DNA of 15,419 nucleotides from Moraxellaceae bacterium (GCA_030146505.1 JASLCO010000092.1:1-15419), one strand, 5' to 3'; shown: positions 7,397-15,393, counted from the stretch's first letter. Numbers and translations are program-made. Notes: generated by a model from the sequence alone, not told the origin.

Positions 7397-8569
7397 ATGT
7401 CCCGTCCTGTCGATACCTGGCTGCTGCCCGAAGGGGTGGCCGATGTGCTGCCGGCCGAGGCGCTGCGCCTTGAAGCCCTGCGCCGCCGTCTGCTGGACCG
7501 CTTTGCGGCATCCGGCTACCAGCTGGTTTTCCCGCCGCTCATGGAATACCTGGATTCCCTGCTCACGGGTTCGGGGCATGACCTCGATCTCATGACCTTC
7601 AAGATCACCGACCAGCTCAGCGGCCGCATGATGGGCGTGCGCGCCGACATCACGCCGCAGGTGGCGCGTCTGGATGCGCACTCGCTGCCGGTCGATGGTC
7701 CCGCCCGTTATTGCTATGCCGGTACCACGCTGAACACACGGCCGGCGGCGCTTGCCGCCTCGCGCTGCCCGGTGCAGATCGGCGCCGAGCTTTATGGCTA
7801 TGCCGGCGTGGCTGGCGACATTGAAGTGCTGCGCCTGATGCTGGACATGCTGGCCATGGCCGGTTGCGAAACGCTGCAACTGGACCTCGGCCACGTCACC
7901 ATCTTCCGCGAGCTGGCCCGCCTGGCCGGTGTTGCCGGTGCCGACGAGGCCGCGCTCTTCGACATTTTCCAGCGTAAGGCTGTGGCTGACCTGCGTGATT
8001 TCCTCGCTGCCCGCACGGTACCGGCGGCATTGGCCGGCAAGCTGCAGGGCCTGCTCACGCTGGCCGGCGACAGGAGCGTGCTGGCGGCGGCTGCTGCATT
8101 GCTGGCCGGCGTATCGCCGCAGATCGATGCAGCCCTTGCCGCACTCGCTACCGTGGCCGACGCCGTGACGGCTTCGCATGCCGGTGTCTCTCTCTATTTC
8201 GATCTCACCGAACTGCGTGGCTATCACTACCACACGGGGCTGGTGTTCGCGGCTTACGCACCGGGCGCACGCGCCGAGCTGGCCAAGGGAGGCCGTTACG
8301 ATGCCGTGGGTGAGGCGTTCGGGCGTGCACGTCCGGCCACCGGTTTCAGTGCCGACCTCAAGACCTTGCTGGATTTCTACAAAGGCCATGAGCCCGCCAG
8401 CGTCATTTTTGCGCCGGCCGGTGAAGACGCTGCGCTGCGCGCGGCAATTGCCGAATTGCGCGCCAAAGGCGAGCGCGTGTTGCAGGCCCTGCCGGACGAT
8501 GGCAGCACGGCGGCGGCACTGGGTTGTGCCCGCGAGCTGGTATTCAAGGATGGGCGCTGGGTGTTGTAG
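7397..8569 (+). CDS. hisZ: ATP phosphoribosyltransferase regulatory subunit HisZ
   Basis: HisZ is a catalytically inactive histidyl-tRNA synthetase paralogue that joins short-form HisG in a hetero-octamer and is needed for the first step of histidine synthesis. The 390-residue product begins WLLPEGVADVLPAEA and has RADITPQVAR (82-91), FRELARLAG, GYHYHTGLVF (275-284) and KGGRYD. This fits HisZ rather than HisRS, which is longer and carries an anticodon-binding domain. I use ATG 7397, which gives the family start; a GTG at 7358 would add 13 residues and sits too near the terminator. The ribosome site is weak. The TAG stop lies inside the REP doublet at 8564-8626, so the repeat supplies the last codons. 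purA follows, a common order. Confidence 0.95.
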   Translation: MSRPVDTWLLPEGVADVLPAEALRLEALRRRLLDRFAASGYQLVFPPLMEYLDSLLTGSGHDLDLMTFKITDQLSGRMMGVRADITPQVARLDAHSLPVDGPARYCYAGTTLNTRPAALAASRCPVQIGAELYGYAGVAGDIEVLRLMLDMLAMAGCETLQLDLGHVTIFRELARLAGVAGADEAALFDIFQRKAVADLRDFLAARTVPAALAGKLQGLLTLAGDRSVLAAAAALLAGVSPQIDAALAALATVADAVTASHAGVSLYFDLTELRGYHYHTGLVFAAYAPGARAELAKGGRYDAVGEAFGRARPATGFSADLKTLLDFYKGHEPASVIFAPAGEDAALRAAIAELRAKGERVLQALPDDGSTAAALGCARELVFKDGRWVL

Positions 8570-8626
8570 GTGCGAATTCATTCGCACGCCAGCGCAGCAT
8601 TTGTGCGAATGAATTCGCACCTACAA
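8564..8626. repeat. REP doublet, GCGAAT type, covering the hisZ stop codon
   Basis: Arms at 8564-8587 and 8603-8626 are perfect 24-base inverted repeats with a 15-base loop, each with the inner TGCGAAT/ATTCGCA hairpin. GTAG feet point outward on both sides (8566-8569 and the complement of 8621-8624). The TAG of hisZ (8567-8569) is part of the left GTAG. The core matches the doublet at 4865-4923. It could stabilise the hisZ message or damp read-through into purA. Confidence 0.93.
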
Positions 8627-8643
8627 ATTTCTGAAATTTCTGA

Positions 8644-9951
<1,308 letters not shown>

Positions 9952-9966
9952 CCGGCCGGCGCGAAG

Positions 9967-10656
9967 ATGGAAAACAGCGCTTCCGTCTTCCCGCTGCGCC
10001 ACTGGTTCCGCGCGCCGGTACGTCGTGTGCTGGCGCGCCAGCTTTATTTCACCGGCATTGAATCACTGGCGCTGGTGCTGTTCATCGGCATGGCGGTCGG
10101 CGCCATCATCGTTTCCCAGCTGCATTACACCTTTGGCCAGAGCGGCGCGGACACGCTGCGTCTTCTGGCCACGCTGCTCATCACCGAGCTGGCGCCCCTG
10201 CTCACCGCCCTCATCCTGATTGCCCGCTCGTCATCCGCCATGGCCAGCGAGCTTGCGGCCATGCGCGTGAACCATGAAATCTGGATGCTGGTGCAATTCG
10301 GCATCAGTCCCCGGCATTACCTCGTGCTGCCGCGCATCACCGGCATGCTGCTGGCCAGCTTCATCCTGGCGGTCTATCTCGCCACCGCCGCCATGCTCAC
10401 GGCGGCGCTGATGACGTCCGGCCCCAATGCCGTGAGCGAGCTGCGTCTGCTGGGCGATGCGCTGGGCCTGGGCAACCTGTTGCAGGGCCTGGCCAAGACG
10501 GCACTCTTCGGCGTGGTGATTGCCGCCATTGCCTGTCGCGCCGGTTTCCGTGCCGGCCACGCCATGACGGACATTCCGCGCGCCGCCTCCAGCGCGGTGG
10601 TGGGCAGCCTGCTGGCGGTGTTCGTGGTGGATGCCGTGTGGGCCCTGCTGCGATGA
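9967..10656 (+). CDS. MlaE-family permease of an MCE-type lipid ABC transporter
   Basis: The 229-residue inner-membrane protein has the MlaE/YrbE core. ITELAPLLTALILIARSSSAMASELAAMRV spans 72-101, with E74 and E95 in the expected places. It is followed by EIWMLVQFGISPRHYLVLPR, the coupling segment that normally docks to the ATPase, and the later FGVVIAAIACRAGFRAGH. Family members move phospholipids between membranes together with an ATPase and an MCE protein. It is somewhat short at the N-terminus compared with E. coli MlaE (about 260). It lies 15 bases after purA and overlaps the next gene by ATGA. The ribosome site is poor (GAAG next to the ATG), which again suggests read-through from purA. 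Confidence 0.92.
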   Translation: MENSASVFPLRHWFRAPVRRVLARQLYFTGIESLALVLFIGMAVGAIIVSQLHYTFGQSGADTLRLLATLLITELAPLLTALILIARSSSAMASELAAMRVNHEIWMLVQFGISPRHYLVLPRITGMLLASFILAVYLATAAMLTAALMTSGPNAVSELRLLGDALGLGNLLQGLAKTALFGVVIAAIACRAGFRAGHAMTDIPRAASSAVVGSLLAVFVVDAVWALLR

Positions 10657-11183
10657 AGCGCCTGCCGGCTTCATTCCCCCTGTTGCCGCCTCCGGGCCGC
10701 TGGGCCCTGGGCCGCCATGCGCGTGCCCATGCCGAGCAGTTGCTGGCGGCGGCGCGGGCGCAGCGCCTGCGCACGGCCTGGCTGGGCATGGAGGCCAGCT
10801 TTCTCAGCAATCTTTCCGTGCTGGAAAACCTGCGTCTCATGCACGACTGGCATCACGGCCATCCCGCGGCGTTTGCCGGCGACCTGCAACTGGCGCTGGA
10901 CACCATGGCGCTGGCACTGCCTGACTGGCTGCACCAGCGCCCGGCACAACTGCCGGATGCCCAGCTGGCGGCAGCGCGTTTCCTGCGCCTGCTGCTCCTG
11001 CGTGCCGATGTGGTCGTGCTGCATCCAGCGGCACTGGAGCAGGCCGGTGCCGCCATGGCAGAGCGCCTGCTGGTGCAACTCGACGGGGCGCGGATTTTTC
11101 TGCTGGACCTGCCGGCACCCAACTGGCCGGCCTGGCCAGCGCATGACATGCTTGCCGCCTCTTCCGGCGAAGCCCCTGCATGA
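10653..11183 (+). CDS. Degenerate ABC-ATPase-like subunit lacking nucleotide-binding motifs
   Basis: The gene lies exactly where the MlaF-type ATPase should be, coupled by ATGA overlaps to the permease before it and the MCE protein after it. The 176-residue product can be lined up with the second two thirds of MlaF. FLSNLSVLENLRLMHDW (50-66) matches the segment after the Q-loop, but the Q-loop Gln is Met46. LPDAQLAAARFLRLLLLRADVVVLHP (100-125) matches signature through Walker B, with LSGGQ changed to LPDAQ and the Asp-Glu pair to His-Pro. The H-loop histidine is replaced in IFLLDL. The Walker A part is absent altogether. It should not bind or cleave ATP. The open frame, coupling and kept hydrophobic pattern argue against a dead gene. 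The ATG at 10653 is preferred over an in-frame GTG at 10638. The homology claim rests on position and pattern. Confidence 0.75.
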   Translation: MKRLPASFPLLPPPGRWALGRHARAHAEQLLAAARAQRLRTAWLGMEASFLSNLSVLENLRLMHDWHHGHPAAFAGDLQLALDTMALALPDWLHQRPAQLPDAQLAAARFLRLLLLRADVVVLHPAALEQAGAAMAERLLVQLDGARIFLLDLPAPNWPAWPAHDMLAASSGEAPA

Positions 11184-12169
11184 AAACGGACCCTTCCCGC
11201 CTTGTCCCGCTACTGGAGACGGACAGCCGCTTCCGGCACCTTGGCCTCAAGCTCGGTCTGTTTGTGGGGCTGGGCCTGTTGCTGGGCGTGGGCCTGCTGC
11301 TGGGGCTGGCCGTGCGCCAGGGCTATTTCGCCCCCAAGACGCCGGTGTACTTCATGGCGCAAAGCGGTTCCGACCTGCGCCCCGGCATGGCGGTGAAGCT
11401 CTCCGGCTTCAAGATCGGCCAGGTACGCAGCGTGGAGCTCAACCAGTCCGCCCGCGTCGATGTGGAAATGCAGATCGAAGACAAGTACATGCGCTGGATC
11501 AAGGCGGATTCGGTGGCCACGCTGGCGCGTGAAGGCATGATAGGTGACAGCTTCATCAGTGTGAGCAGCGGCAACCCGGAGCTGCCGGCGCTGGGCCACG
11601 ACGACCGCCTGCGCTTCGTGCCGGGCAGCAGCCTTGGGGACATTGCCCAGGACGTGCGCAACCGTGTCGTGCCCGTCATTGATGAAATGCATGTGCTGCT
11701 CGCCTATGCCAACGATCCCAAGGGCGATGTACGCGGCAGCTTTGCCGAACTGCGCCGGCTGACCGGCGAGCTGCAGCAGACGCGCCGGCATGTCGACCAG
11801 TTGCTGGCACATGCAGACAGGCTGGCGGGCCAGGATGTGCCGGCAACACTGGCCGAGACGCGCAGCACCCTGCAGCGTGCCGATGCCAGCCTGCAGGAAA
11901 TCGAAAAAGCCGTGCCGGCCCTCAATGCCCGTGCCACGGCCTCGCTGGATGCGCTGGGCGCGGCCGCTGCCGCCGCCACGCAGACGGCAGCGCGCGCCGG
12001 CAAACTGCTGGACGATACGGCTCCCCGCCTGGACAGCACACTGGCCGAAACCCGCGCCCTCATGAAGGAAAGCCGCGCCGCCGTAGGCGCCGCCCGCACC
12101 CGCTGGCCCTTCAAGGGACCGGACCTGGCGCCGGTCGTGGAAGTGACGGCCACCCCGGCCGGACCATGA
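11180..12169 (+). CDS. MlaD-family MCE-domain protein
   Basis: The 329-residue protein has a short cytoplasmic N-terminus, one membrane helix (about 22-44) and a single MCE domain (about 53-131: VYFMAQSGSDLRPGMAVKLSG, then FKIGQVRSVEL, ending MIGDSFISVSSG). A long Ala-rich, coiled-coil-prone region follows at about 175-315. MCE proteins form hexameric rings or tubes in the periplasm that carry lipids. The long helical tail is more like the extended MCE proteins of gram-negative permease-ATPase-MCE operons than E. coli MlaD (183 residues). It overlaps the preceding gene by ATGA. No MlaB or MlaC partner is next to it, so any periplasmic shuttle must be elsewhere or replaced by the helical tail. 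Confidence 0.93.
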   Translation: MKTDPSRLVPLLETDSRFRHLGLKLGLFVGLGLLLGVGLLLGLAVRQGYFAPKTPVYFMAQSGSDLRPGMAVKLSGFKIGQVRSVELNQSARVDVEMQIEDKYMRWIKADSVATLAREGMIGDSFISVSSGNPELPALGHDDRLRFVPGSSLGDIAQDVRNRVVPVIDEMHVLLAYANDPKGDVRGSFAELRRLTGELQQTRRHVDQLLAHADRLAGQDVPATLAETRSTLQRADASLQEIEKAVPALNARATASLDALGAAAAAATQTAARAGKLLDDTAPRLDSTLAETRALMKESRAAVGAARTRWPFKGPDLAPVVEVTATPAGP

Positions 12170-12217
12170 AAAAGCGGGCGCTGCTGGCTGAAGAAGATGG
12201 CGTCACCAGAAAAACAC

Positions 12218-12246
12218 TTCTTTGAGGCAAGGCGGATTTTTATATT
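12218..12246 (+). promoter_or_regulatory. Possible promoter of the lipoprotein gene
   Basis: TATATT at 12241-12246 is a good -10 with TTCTTT at 12218-12223 as a weak -35 at 17 bases. It lies in the 102-base gap after the MCE gene and would start a short leader before GGAG (12261-12264). Without it the gene would depend on the upstream operon. Confidence 0.35.
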
Positions 12247-12271
12247 CGTCCTGGATATCGGGAGCATGCCC

Positions 12272-12730
12272 ATGAAGAAAAAAAACAGACTCCGTTTCCT
12301 GCTTCCTGTCGCGGTGCTGGCCTTGTCCGCCTGTTCGCTGCTGCCTGCCGGTGATGCCGTGGTGCAAATAAGCCGTGTGCATGGCGGCAAGCTGGCGCTG
12401 TTGCCGGAAACCCGTAATCCGGTGCTGGTGGTGAAAAGTCCCAAGGGCGTGGGCCGCGCCCGGCTGCAGATACGGCAGGCCCTGCCCGAAGGCATGATTA
12501 TCGAGTTCCCGGGTCTGCAGAAACTGGAATCCTTCTCGCTGCAGCAGGCGGGAAAATCGCTGGTCTGCCATGGCACCGAGGAGCCCGAGCTGTCCTGTAC
12601 CTGGGGTAATGAGTGGCCGGTGGGCAGCTTGCGGCGCTATGCCGGCACGATGACGGTCAGCATCCCTGCCGCCGTGCTGGCGACGCCAGGGGAGTGGTCG
12701 CTGGAATGGGTGGATTACTACCGCAACTGA
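12272..12730 (+). CDS. Predicted outer-membrane lipoprotein of unknown function
   Basis: The 152-residue product starts MKKKNRLRFLLPVAVLALSAC, a clear lipoprotein signal with lipobox LSA-C and the acylated Cys at 21. The residue after Cys is Ser, which favours sorting to the outer membrane by Lol. The mature part is about 130 residues with mixed strands, two further cysteines (in LVCHGTE and LSCTWG) that could pair in the periplasm, and a C-terminal WSLEWVDYYRN. I do not recognise the family; it does not look like the PqiC/YmbA auxiliary lipoproteins often found beside MCE genes. ATG 12272 has GGAG seven bases upstream; ATG 12266 would be too close to it. A role with the MCE operon is suggested only by position. 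Confidence 0.8.
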   Translation: MKKKNRLRFLLPVAVLALSACSLLPAGDAVVQISRVHGGKLALLPETRNPVLVVKSPKGVGRARLQIRQALPEGMIIEFPGLQKLESFSLQQAGKSLVCHGTEEPELSCTWGNEWPVGSLRRYAGTMTVSIPAAVLATPGEWSLEWVDYYRN

Positions 12731-12790
12731 TGGGGGTTTCTGGAGTCAGAAAACATTTCCCTGCTCGGTGAGTGGACGATACAGATAAAA

Positions 12791-12911
12791 CGTCATCCCC
12801 GTTCCATGCATCACTCCCTTGCTCTTGAGTCGTCGTTCCGGTGCAGGCCGGAACCCGTGATGCAGTGGAAAAGTCACTGTCGTATGGATCCCGGCCTGCG
12901 CCGGGATGACG
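12791..12911. repeat. Compound palindromic repeat after the lipoprotein gene
   Basis: The block is closed by CGTCATCCC (12791-12799) and GGGATGACG (12903-12911). Inside are three further inverted pairs: TGCATCAC/GTGATGCA (12807-12814, 12857-12864), GTTCCGG/CCGGAAC (12835-12841, 12848-12854) and ATCCCGGC/GCCGGGAT (12888-12895, 12900-12907). Its right half is the common GGATCCCGGC...GCCGGGATGACG hairpin seen in many proteobacterial genomes. It looks like an array of diverged copies of the same element found at 15044-15124. Confidence 0.75.
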
Positions 12912-12942
12912 AAAATTCCTTGAAGGGCAAAAATATGAATCC

Positions 12943-12977
12943 CATGAAAAAGCCCGGCATTGCCGGGCTTTTTCATG
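12943..12977. terminator. Strong bidirectional terminator
   Basis: CATGAAAAAGCCCGGC (12943-12958) and GCCGGGCTTTTTCATG (12962-12977) form a perfect 16-bp stem around a three-base loop, with A5 and T5 flanking the GC core. It ends both the + strand lipoprotein region and the - strand dehydrogenase gene, whose stop is at 12991. Confidence 0.93.
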
Positions 12978-12990
12978 CAGTGCTGATGCC

Positions 12991-13839
12991 TCAGGCCACG
13001 CCTACGCCGCCCATCTTCTTGGCGCGCTGCTTGGCGCCAACTTCCAGGATGCGCTGGTACTGCGTCGGCAGTATGCGCTGCATGAGGTCGATGGCCACGG
13101 CATCGGGGCCGATCAGCAGGCGGCGACTGTTCTTCATGATGGCGCCCACCACAGCTTCGGCGGCTTTTTCCGGCGTGGTCATGAAGGCCTTTTCGAAGTC
13201 GCGTGTGGATTTCGCGTCCACCATGCCCTTGGTTTCGGTGATACGGGCATTCCTGGCGATATTGGTCTTGATGCCGCCCGGGTGCACGCAGGTCACGCCG
13301 ATATTTGTGCCTTCAATGGCCAGCTCTTCGCGCAGGGCTTCGGTGAAACCCTTCACGGCAAACTTGGCGGCATTGTAGGCGGACTGCGTGGGCACGGCGA
13401 TCAGGCCGAACACGCTTGATACGTTGACGATGGCGCCTTCACCCGCGGTCTTGATATGCGGCAGGAAAGCCTTGGTGCCGTAAACCACACCCCAGAAATT
13501 GATGTTCATCAGCCATTCGAAATCGTCGTACTGCATGTCCTGCACGGTGGCGCCCAGGGCAACGCCGGCATTGTTGAAGATGATGTTGACGAGGCCATGG
13601 TCCTGCACCACTTCATCGGCCCAGGCATACATCTGCTCGCGGCTGGCCACGTCCACCTTGCGGGTAGTGACCTTCACGCCGTACTGGCGGGCCTTGTCGG
13701 CGGTCTCGGCGAGGCCGGCTTCATTCACGTCGGAGAGGGCGAGATGGCAGCCCTTGCTGGCCATGAGGATGGCGGTGGCGCGGCCTATGCCGGAGCCGGC
13801 TCCGGTAATGGCGGCGACCTTGTCTTGCAGAGTCTTCAT
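12991..13839 (-). CDS. Short-chain dehydrogenase/reductase (SDR family)
   Basis: The 282-residue protein is a classical SDR, an NAD(P)-dependent oxidoreductase in the cytoplasm. It shows the cofactor motif TGAGSGIG (12-19), D37 after the second strand (LALSDVN), which favours NAD, and NNAG (89-92). The catalytic set is N114, S142, Y155 and K159 (in NINFWG, VNVSSVFG and YNAAK). The C-terminal extension after about 200 is longer than in the smallest SDRs and ends in a basic KQRAKKMGG stretch. Substrate cannot be read from sequence. AGGAT lies six bases before the ATG. The divergent TetR-family gene may control it, though a 272-bp repeat element lies between them. Confidence 0.95.
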   Translation of the reverse strand: MKTLQDKVAAITGAGSGIGRATAILMASKGCHLALSDVNEAGLAETADKARQYGVKVTTRKVDVASREQMYAWADEVVQDHGLVNIIFNNAGVALGATVQDMQYDDFEWLMNINFWGVVYGTKAFLPHIKTAGEGAIVNVSSVFGLIAVPTQSAYNAAKFAVKGFTEALREELAIEGTNIGVTCVHPGGIKTNIARNARITETKGMVDAKSTRDFEKAFMTTPEKAAEAVVGAIMKNSRRLLIGPDAVAIDLMQRILPTQYQRILEVGAKQRAKKMGGVGVA

Positions 13840-13881
13840 GAGTTCATCCTGGTCAGGGGCTCTTCATAGAGCCGGAATACA

Positions 13882-14153
13882 AGGGTCTGTTGCCGATTTG
13901 CCGGCAGTATCGTTGCCCCCGAAAAGGCGGTCAGGCAAGGCGCGACCGGACCGACGTGGTGTGGTTATTCCACACGAGGAGGAAGCAACGCCGTATGACC
14001 GCCTTTTCGGGGGCAACCCGCAGGGCTGGGTCTGTTTTGGTCCATCGCGGCGTCGTTCAGGGCTCATGTGGAATGACCACACCATGCCTTCACTCCTTGC
14101 GCTGGGCCAAAACAGCTCCCAGCGACACGGCCGGCAAATCGGCAACAGGCCCT
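13882..14153. mobile_element. MITE-like element with nested palindromes
   Basis: The 272-bp block is bounded by 29-base terminal inverted repeats (13882-13910 and 14125-14153, 26 of 29 matching, with a perfect 19-base core at 13887-13905 and 14130-14148). Inside are two arms. Arm one is a perfect 22-base inverted pair (13912-13933, 13996-14017) around a small hairpin GTGTGG/CCACAC (13959-13975 region). Arm two is an imperfect pair of about 20 bases (14025-14044, 14103-14123) around a second copy of that hairpin in inverted sense (14067-14084, 17 of 18 matching). Folded, it makes a closing stem with two branches. It codes for nothing convincing; similar peptides appear on both strands only because the DNA is palindromic. 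No clear target duplication is seen. The family is unknown to me. Confidence 0.7.
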
Positions 14154-14203
14154 AGCCTTGCCCGCCCGCCTGGGGCATGATGCAGGCATCTGGCAACAAG
14201 CGT

Positions 14204-14235
14204 TGTCACATTATGGATGACAGCCTGAGCTGTCA
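14204..14235. promoter_or_regulatory. Candidate TetR-type operator
   Basis: TGACAGCCTGAGCTGTCA (14218-14235) is a perfect inverted repeat with 7-base arms and a 4-base centre. Another half-site, TGTCA at 14204-14208, pairs with the same TGACA at nine bases spacing and overlaps a -35-like TTGTCA (14203-14208). It lies 45 bases before the regulator ATG, a usual place for self-repression by a TetR-family protein. Binding is inference. Confidence 0.6.
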
Positions 14236-14280
14236 ATGTCCCGGAAACCTCAAAACCCGTCATGTCGGGCCAGATTGATC

Positions 14281-14916
14281 ATGAGTGAAGTGACTGCCGG
14301 CCGCCGTTATCGCGGCCAGGACATGGAAGACCGTCGTGCCCTGCGCCGACAGCGCCTGCTGGAGGCAGGCCTGACCGTGTTCGGCGAGGCCGGTTATCAC
14401 GGCGCCACCGTGCGCTCCATCTGTGCCGCTGCCGGCCTCAGCGAGCGCTATTTCTACGAATCCTTTTCCAATAGCGAAGACCTCCTGTGTGCCGTGTACG
14501 AAGCGCATATGGTGTTGCAGCAAGAGCGCATCCTGGCTGCCGTGGTGGCGGCACCACGCGAACCCCGCGTCATGGTGGAAGCAGGCCTGCATGCCTTTTT
14601 CGAGTTGGCGCGGGAAATTCCGGCGGCAGCGCGCGTGCAATTCGTGGAGGTGCTGGGCGTGAGCCCGCGCGTGGACAAGCTCTACCGGCAATCGGTGGAA
14701 AAATTCGCGCAGATGATGCGCACGCTGAACCTGCAGATGTCGCCGTCCACGCGTCTGCACGATGAGGAAACCCTGTCCATAGGCCTGGTCGGCGCCGCCG
14801 TCGGCATCGCCAGCCGCTGGCTGCTCTCCGGTTTTGCCCAACCCCTTGAAGACATGCTGGCCACCACCCTGCTGATTTTCATGGGGACCTGGCAGCAGGC
14901 AAGGGAAAGTGTTTAG
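14281..14916 (+). CDS. TetR/AcrR family transcriptional regulator
   Basis: The 211-residue protein has the TetR helix-turn-helix at about 24-70: RRQRLLEAGLTVFGEAGYHG, then TVRSICAAAGLSERYFYESF and the SEDLL anchor. It is followed by an all-helical ligand-binding and dimer domain. These proteins are usually repressors released by a small ligand. I use ATG 14281; the in-frame ATG at 14236 would add 15 residues and directly abut the 18-bp palindrome, which fits better as an operator in the leader. Neither start has a strong ribosome site. The gene is divergent from the dehydrogenase, a common regulator-target layout, and probably also controls itself. Confidence 0.92.
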   Translation: MSEVTAGRRYRGQDMEDRRALRRQRLLEAGLTVFGEAGYHGATVRSICAAAGLSERYFYESFSNSEDLLCAVYEAHMVLQQERILAAVVAAPREPRVMVEAGLHAFFELAREIPAAARVQFVEVLGVSPRVDKLYRQSVEKFAQMMRTLNLQMSPSTRLHDEETLSIGLVGAAVGIASRWLLSGFAQPLEDMLATTLLIFMGTWQQARESV

Positions 14917-14950
14917 GCATGTTGCCGTGAAGCTGCCCGGCCACACGCTC

Positions 14951-14972
14951 CTGGGCTGAAGCCCCTCCACTA
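14951..14972 (-). repeat. Single diverged REP copy
   Basis: GGGCTGAAGCCC (14953-14964) followed by CTCCAC is, on the - strand, GTGGAGGGGCTTCAGCCC. It keeps the skeleton of the GTAGGAGCGGCTTCAGCCGC element at 1924-1984 with a few changes. It stands alone rather than as an inverted pair. Confidence 0.55.
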
Positions 14973-15043
14973 AAAATGGGCACAATCTCGCAGGACACTG
15001 GCCATACGACCGAGCCAGATTTCTTTTTCCCTTTCAAAGGATG

Positions 15044-15124
15044 CGTCACCCCGGCGAAGGCCAGAATTCATGCAATGGTGAATTTGCCAACGCCGTATGG
15101 ATACCGGCCTTCGCCGATATGACG
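15044..15124. repeat. Inverted pair of the GGATACCGGCCTTCGCCG palindrome family
   Basis: Arms at 15044-15071 and 15097-15124 are imperfect inverted repeats sharing the exact core CGGCGAAGGCC/GGCCTTCGCCG (15052-15062, 15106-15116) and CGTCA/TGACG ends. They are related to the hairpin at 12888-12911 and resemble the dispersed GGATCCCGGC...ATGACG repeats common in proteobacteria. Confidence 0.75.
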
Positions 15125-15393
15125 GTGAGGAAGAAACTGCTTTGCTTCTCCCCGAACCCAGCACAGACGGAAAGACGGTTTCCCAGAAACCAGCAAAAGC
15201 AAATCCCGGCGGTGCGGCCAAGCGCAGCGAGCCCGCTCCCCAGGCCTTCTGCACCTACGGCCCCGACAGACAAAAGAGCACGGAAGAGCGTTGTGAGGCG
15301 CCGCATGGCGCGAACCCCACCCGGACACCATCTGCCAAAGCAATGAACAGAGCCAGTTGAAGGGCTCTCCGCAGGAGTCGGCTTTCTTTGCTT

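Noticed and set aside
7027..7473. 148-codon + strand frame before and into hisZ
   Set aside because: Low-complexity, no domain, overlaps the true hisZ start and crosses a terminator.
10638..10652. GTG start for the ATPase-like gene inside the permease gene
   Set aside because: The ATG at 10653 gives the same ATGA overlap seen at the next junction and is the simpler choice.
10653..11183. Pseudogene or frameshifted ATPase
   Set aside because: The frame is open throughout, both junctions are translationally coupled, and no missing Walker A part is visible in another frame between the permease and this gene.
13864..14145. - strand 93-codon frame and matching + strand frames in the repeat element
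   Set aside because: Similar peptides on both strands come from the palindromic DNA; no start signal or codon bias supports a gene.
15041..15346. 101-codon + strand frame at the right end
   Set aside because: It begins inside a palindromic repeat, has no ribosome site and is composed of Pro/Arg-rich random-like sequence.
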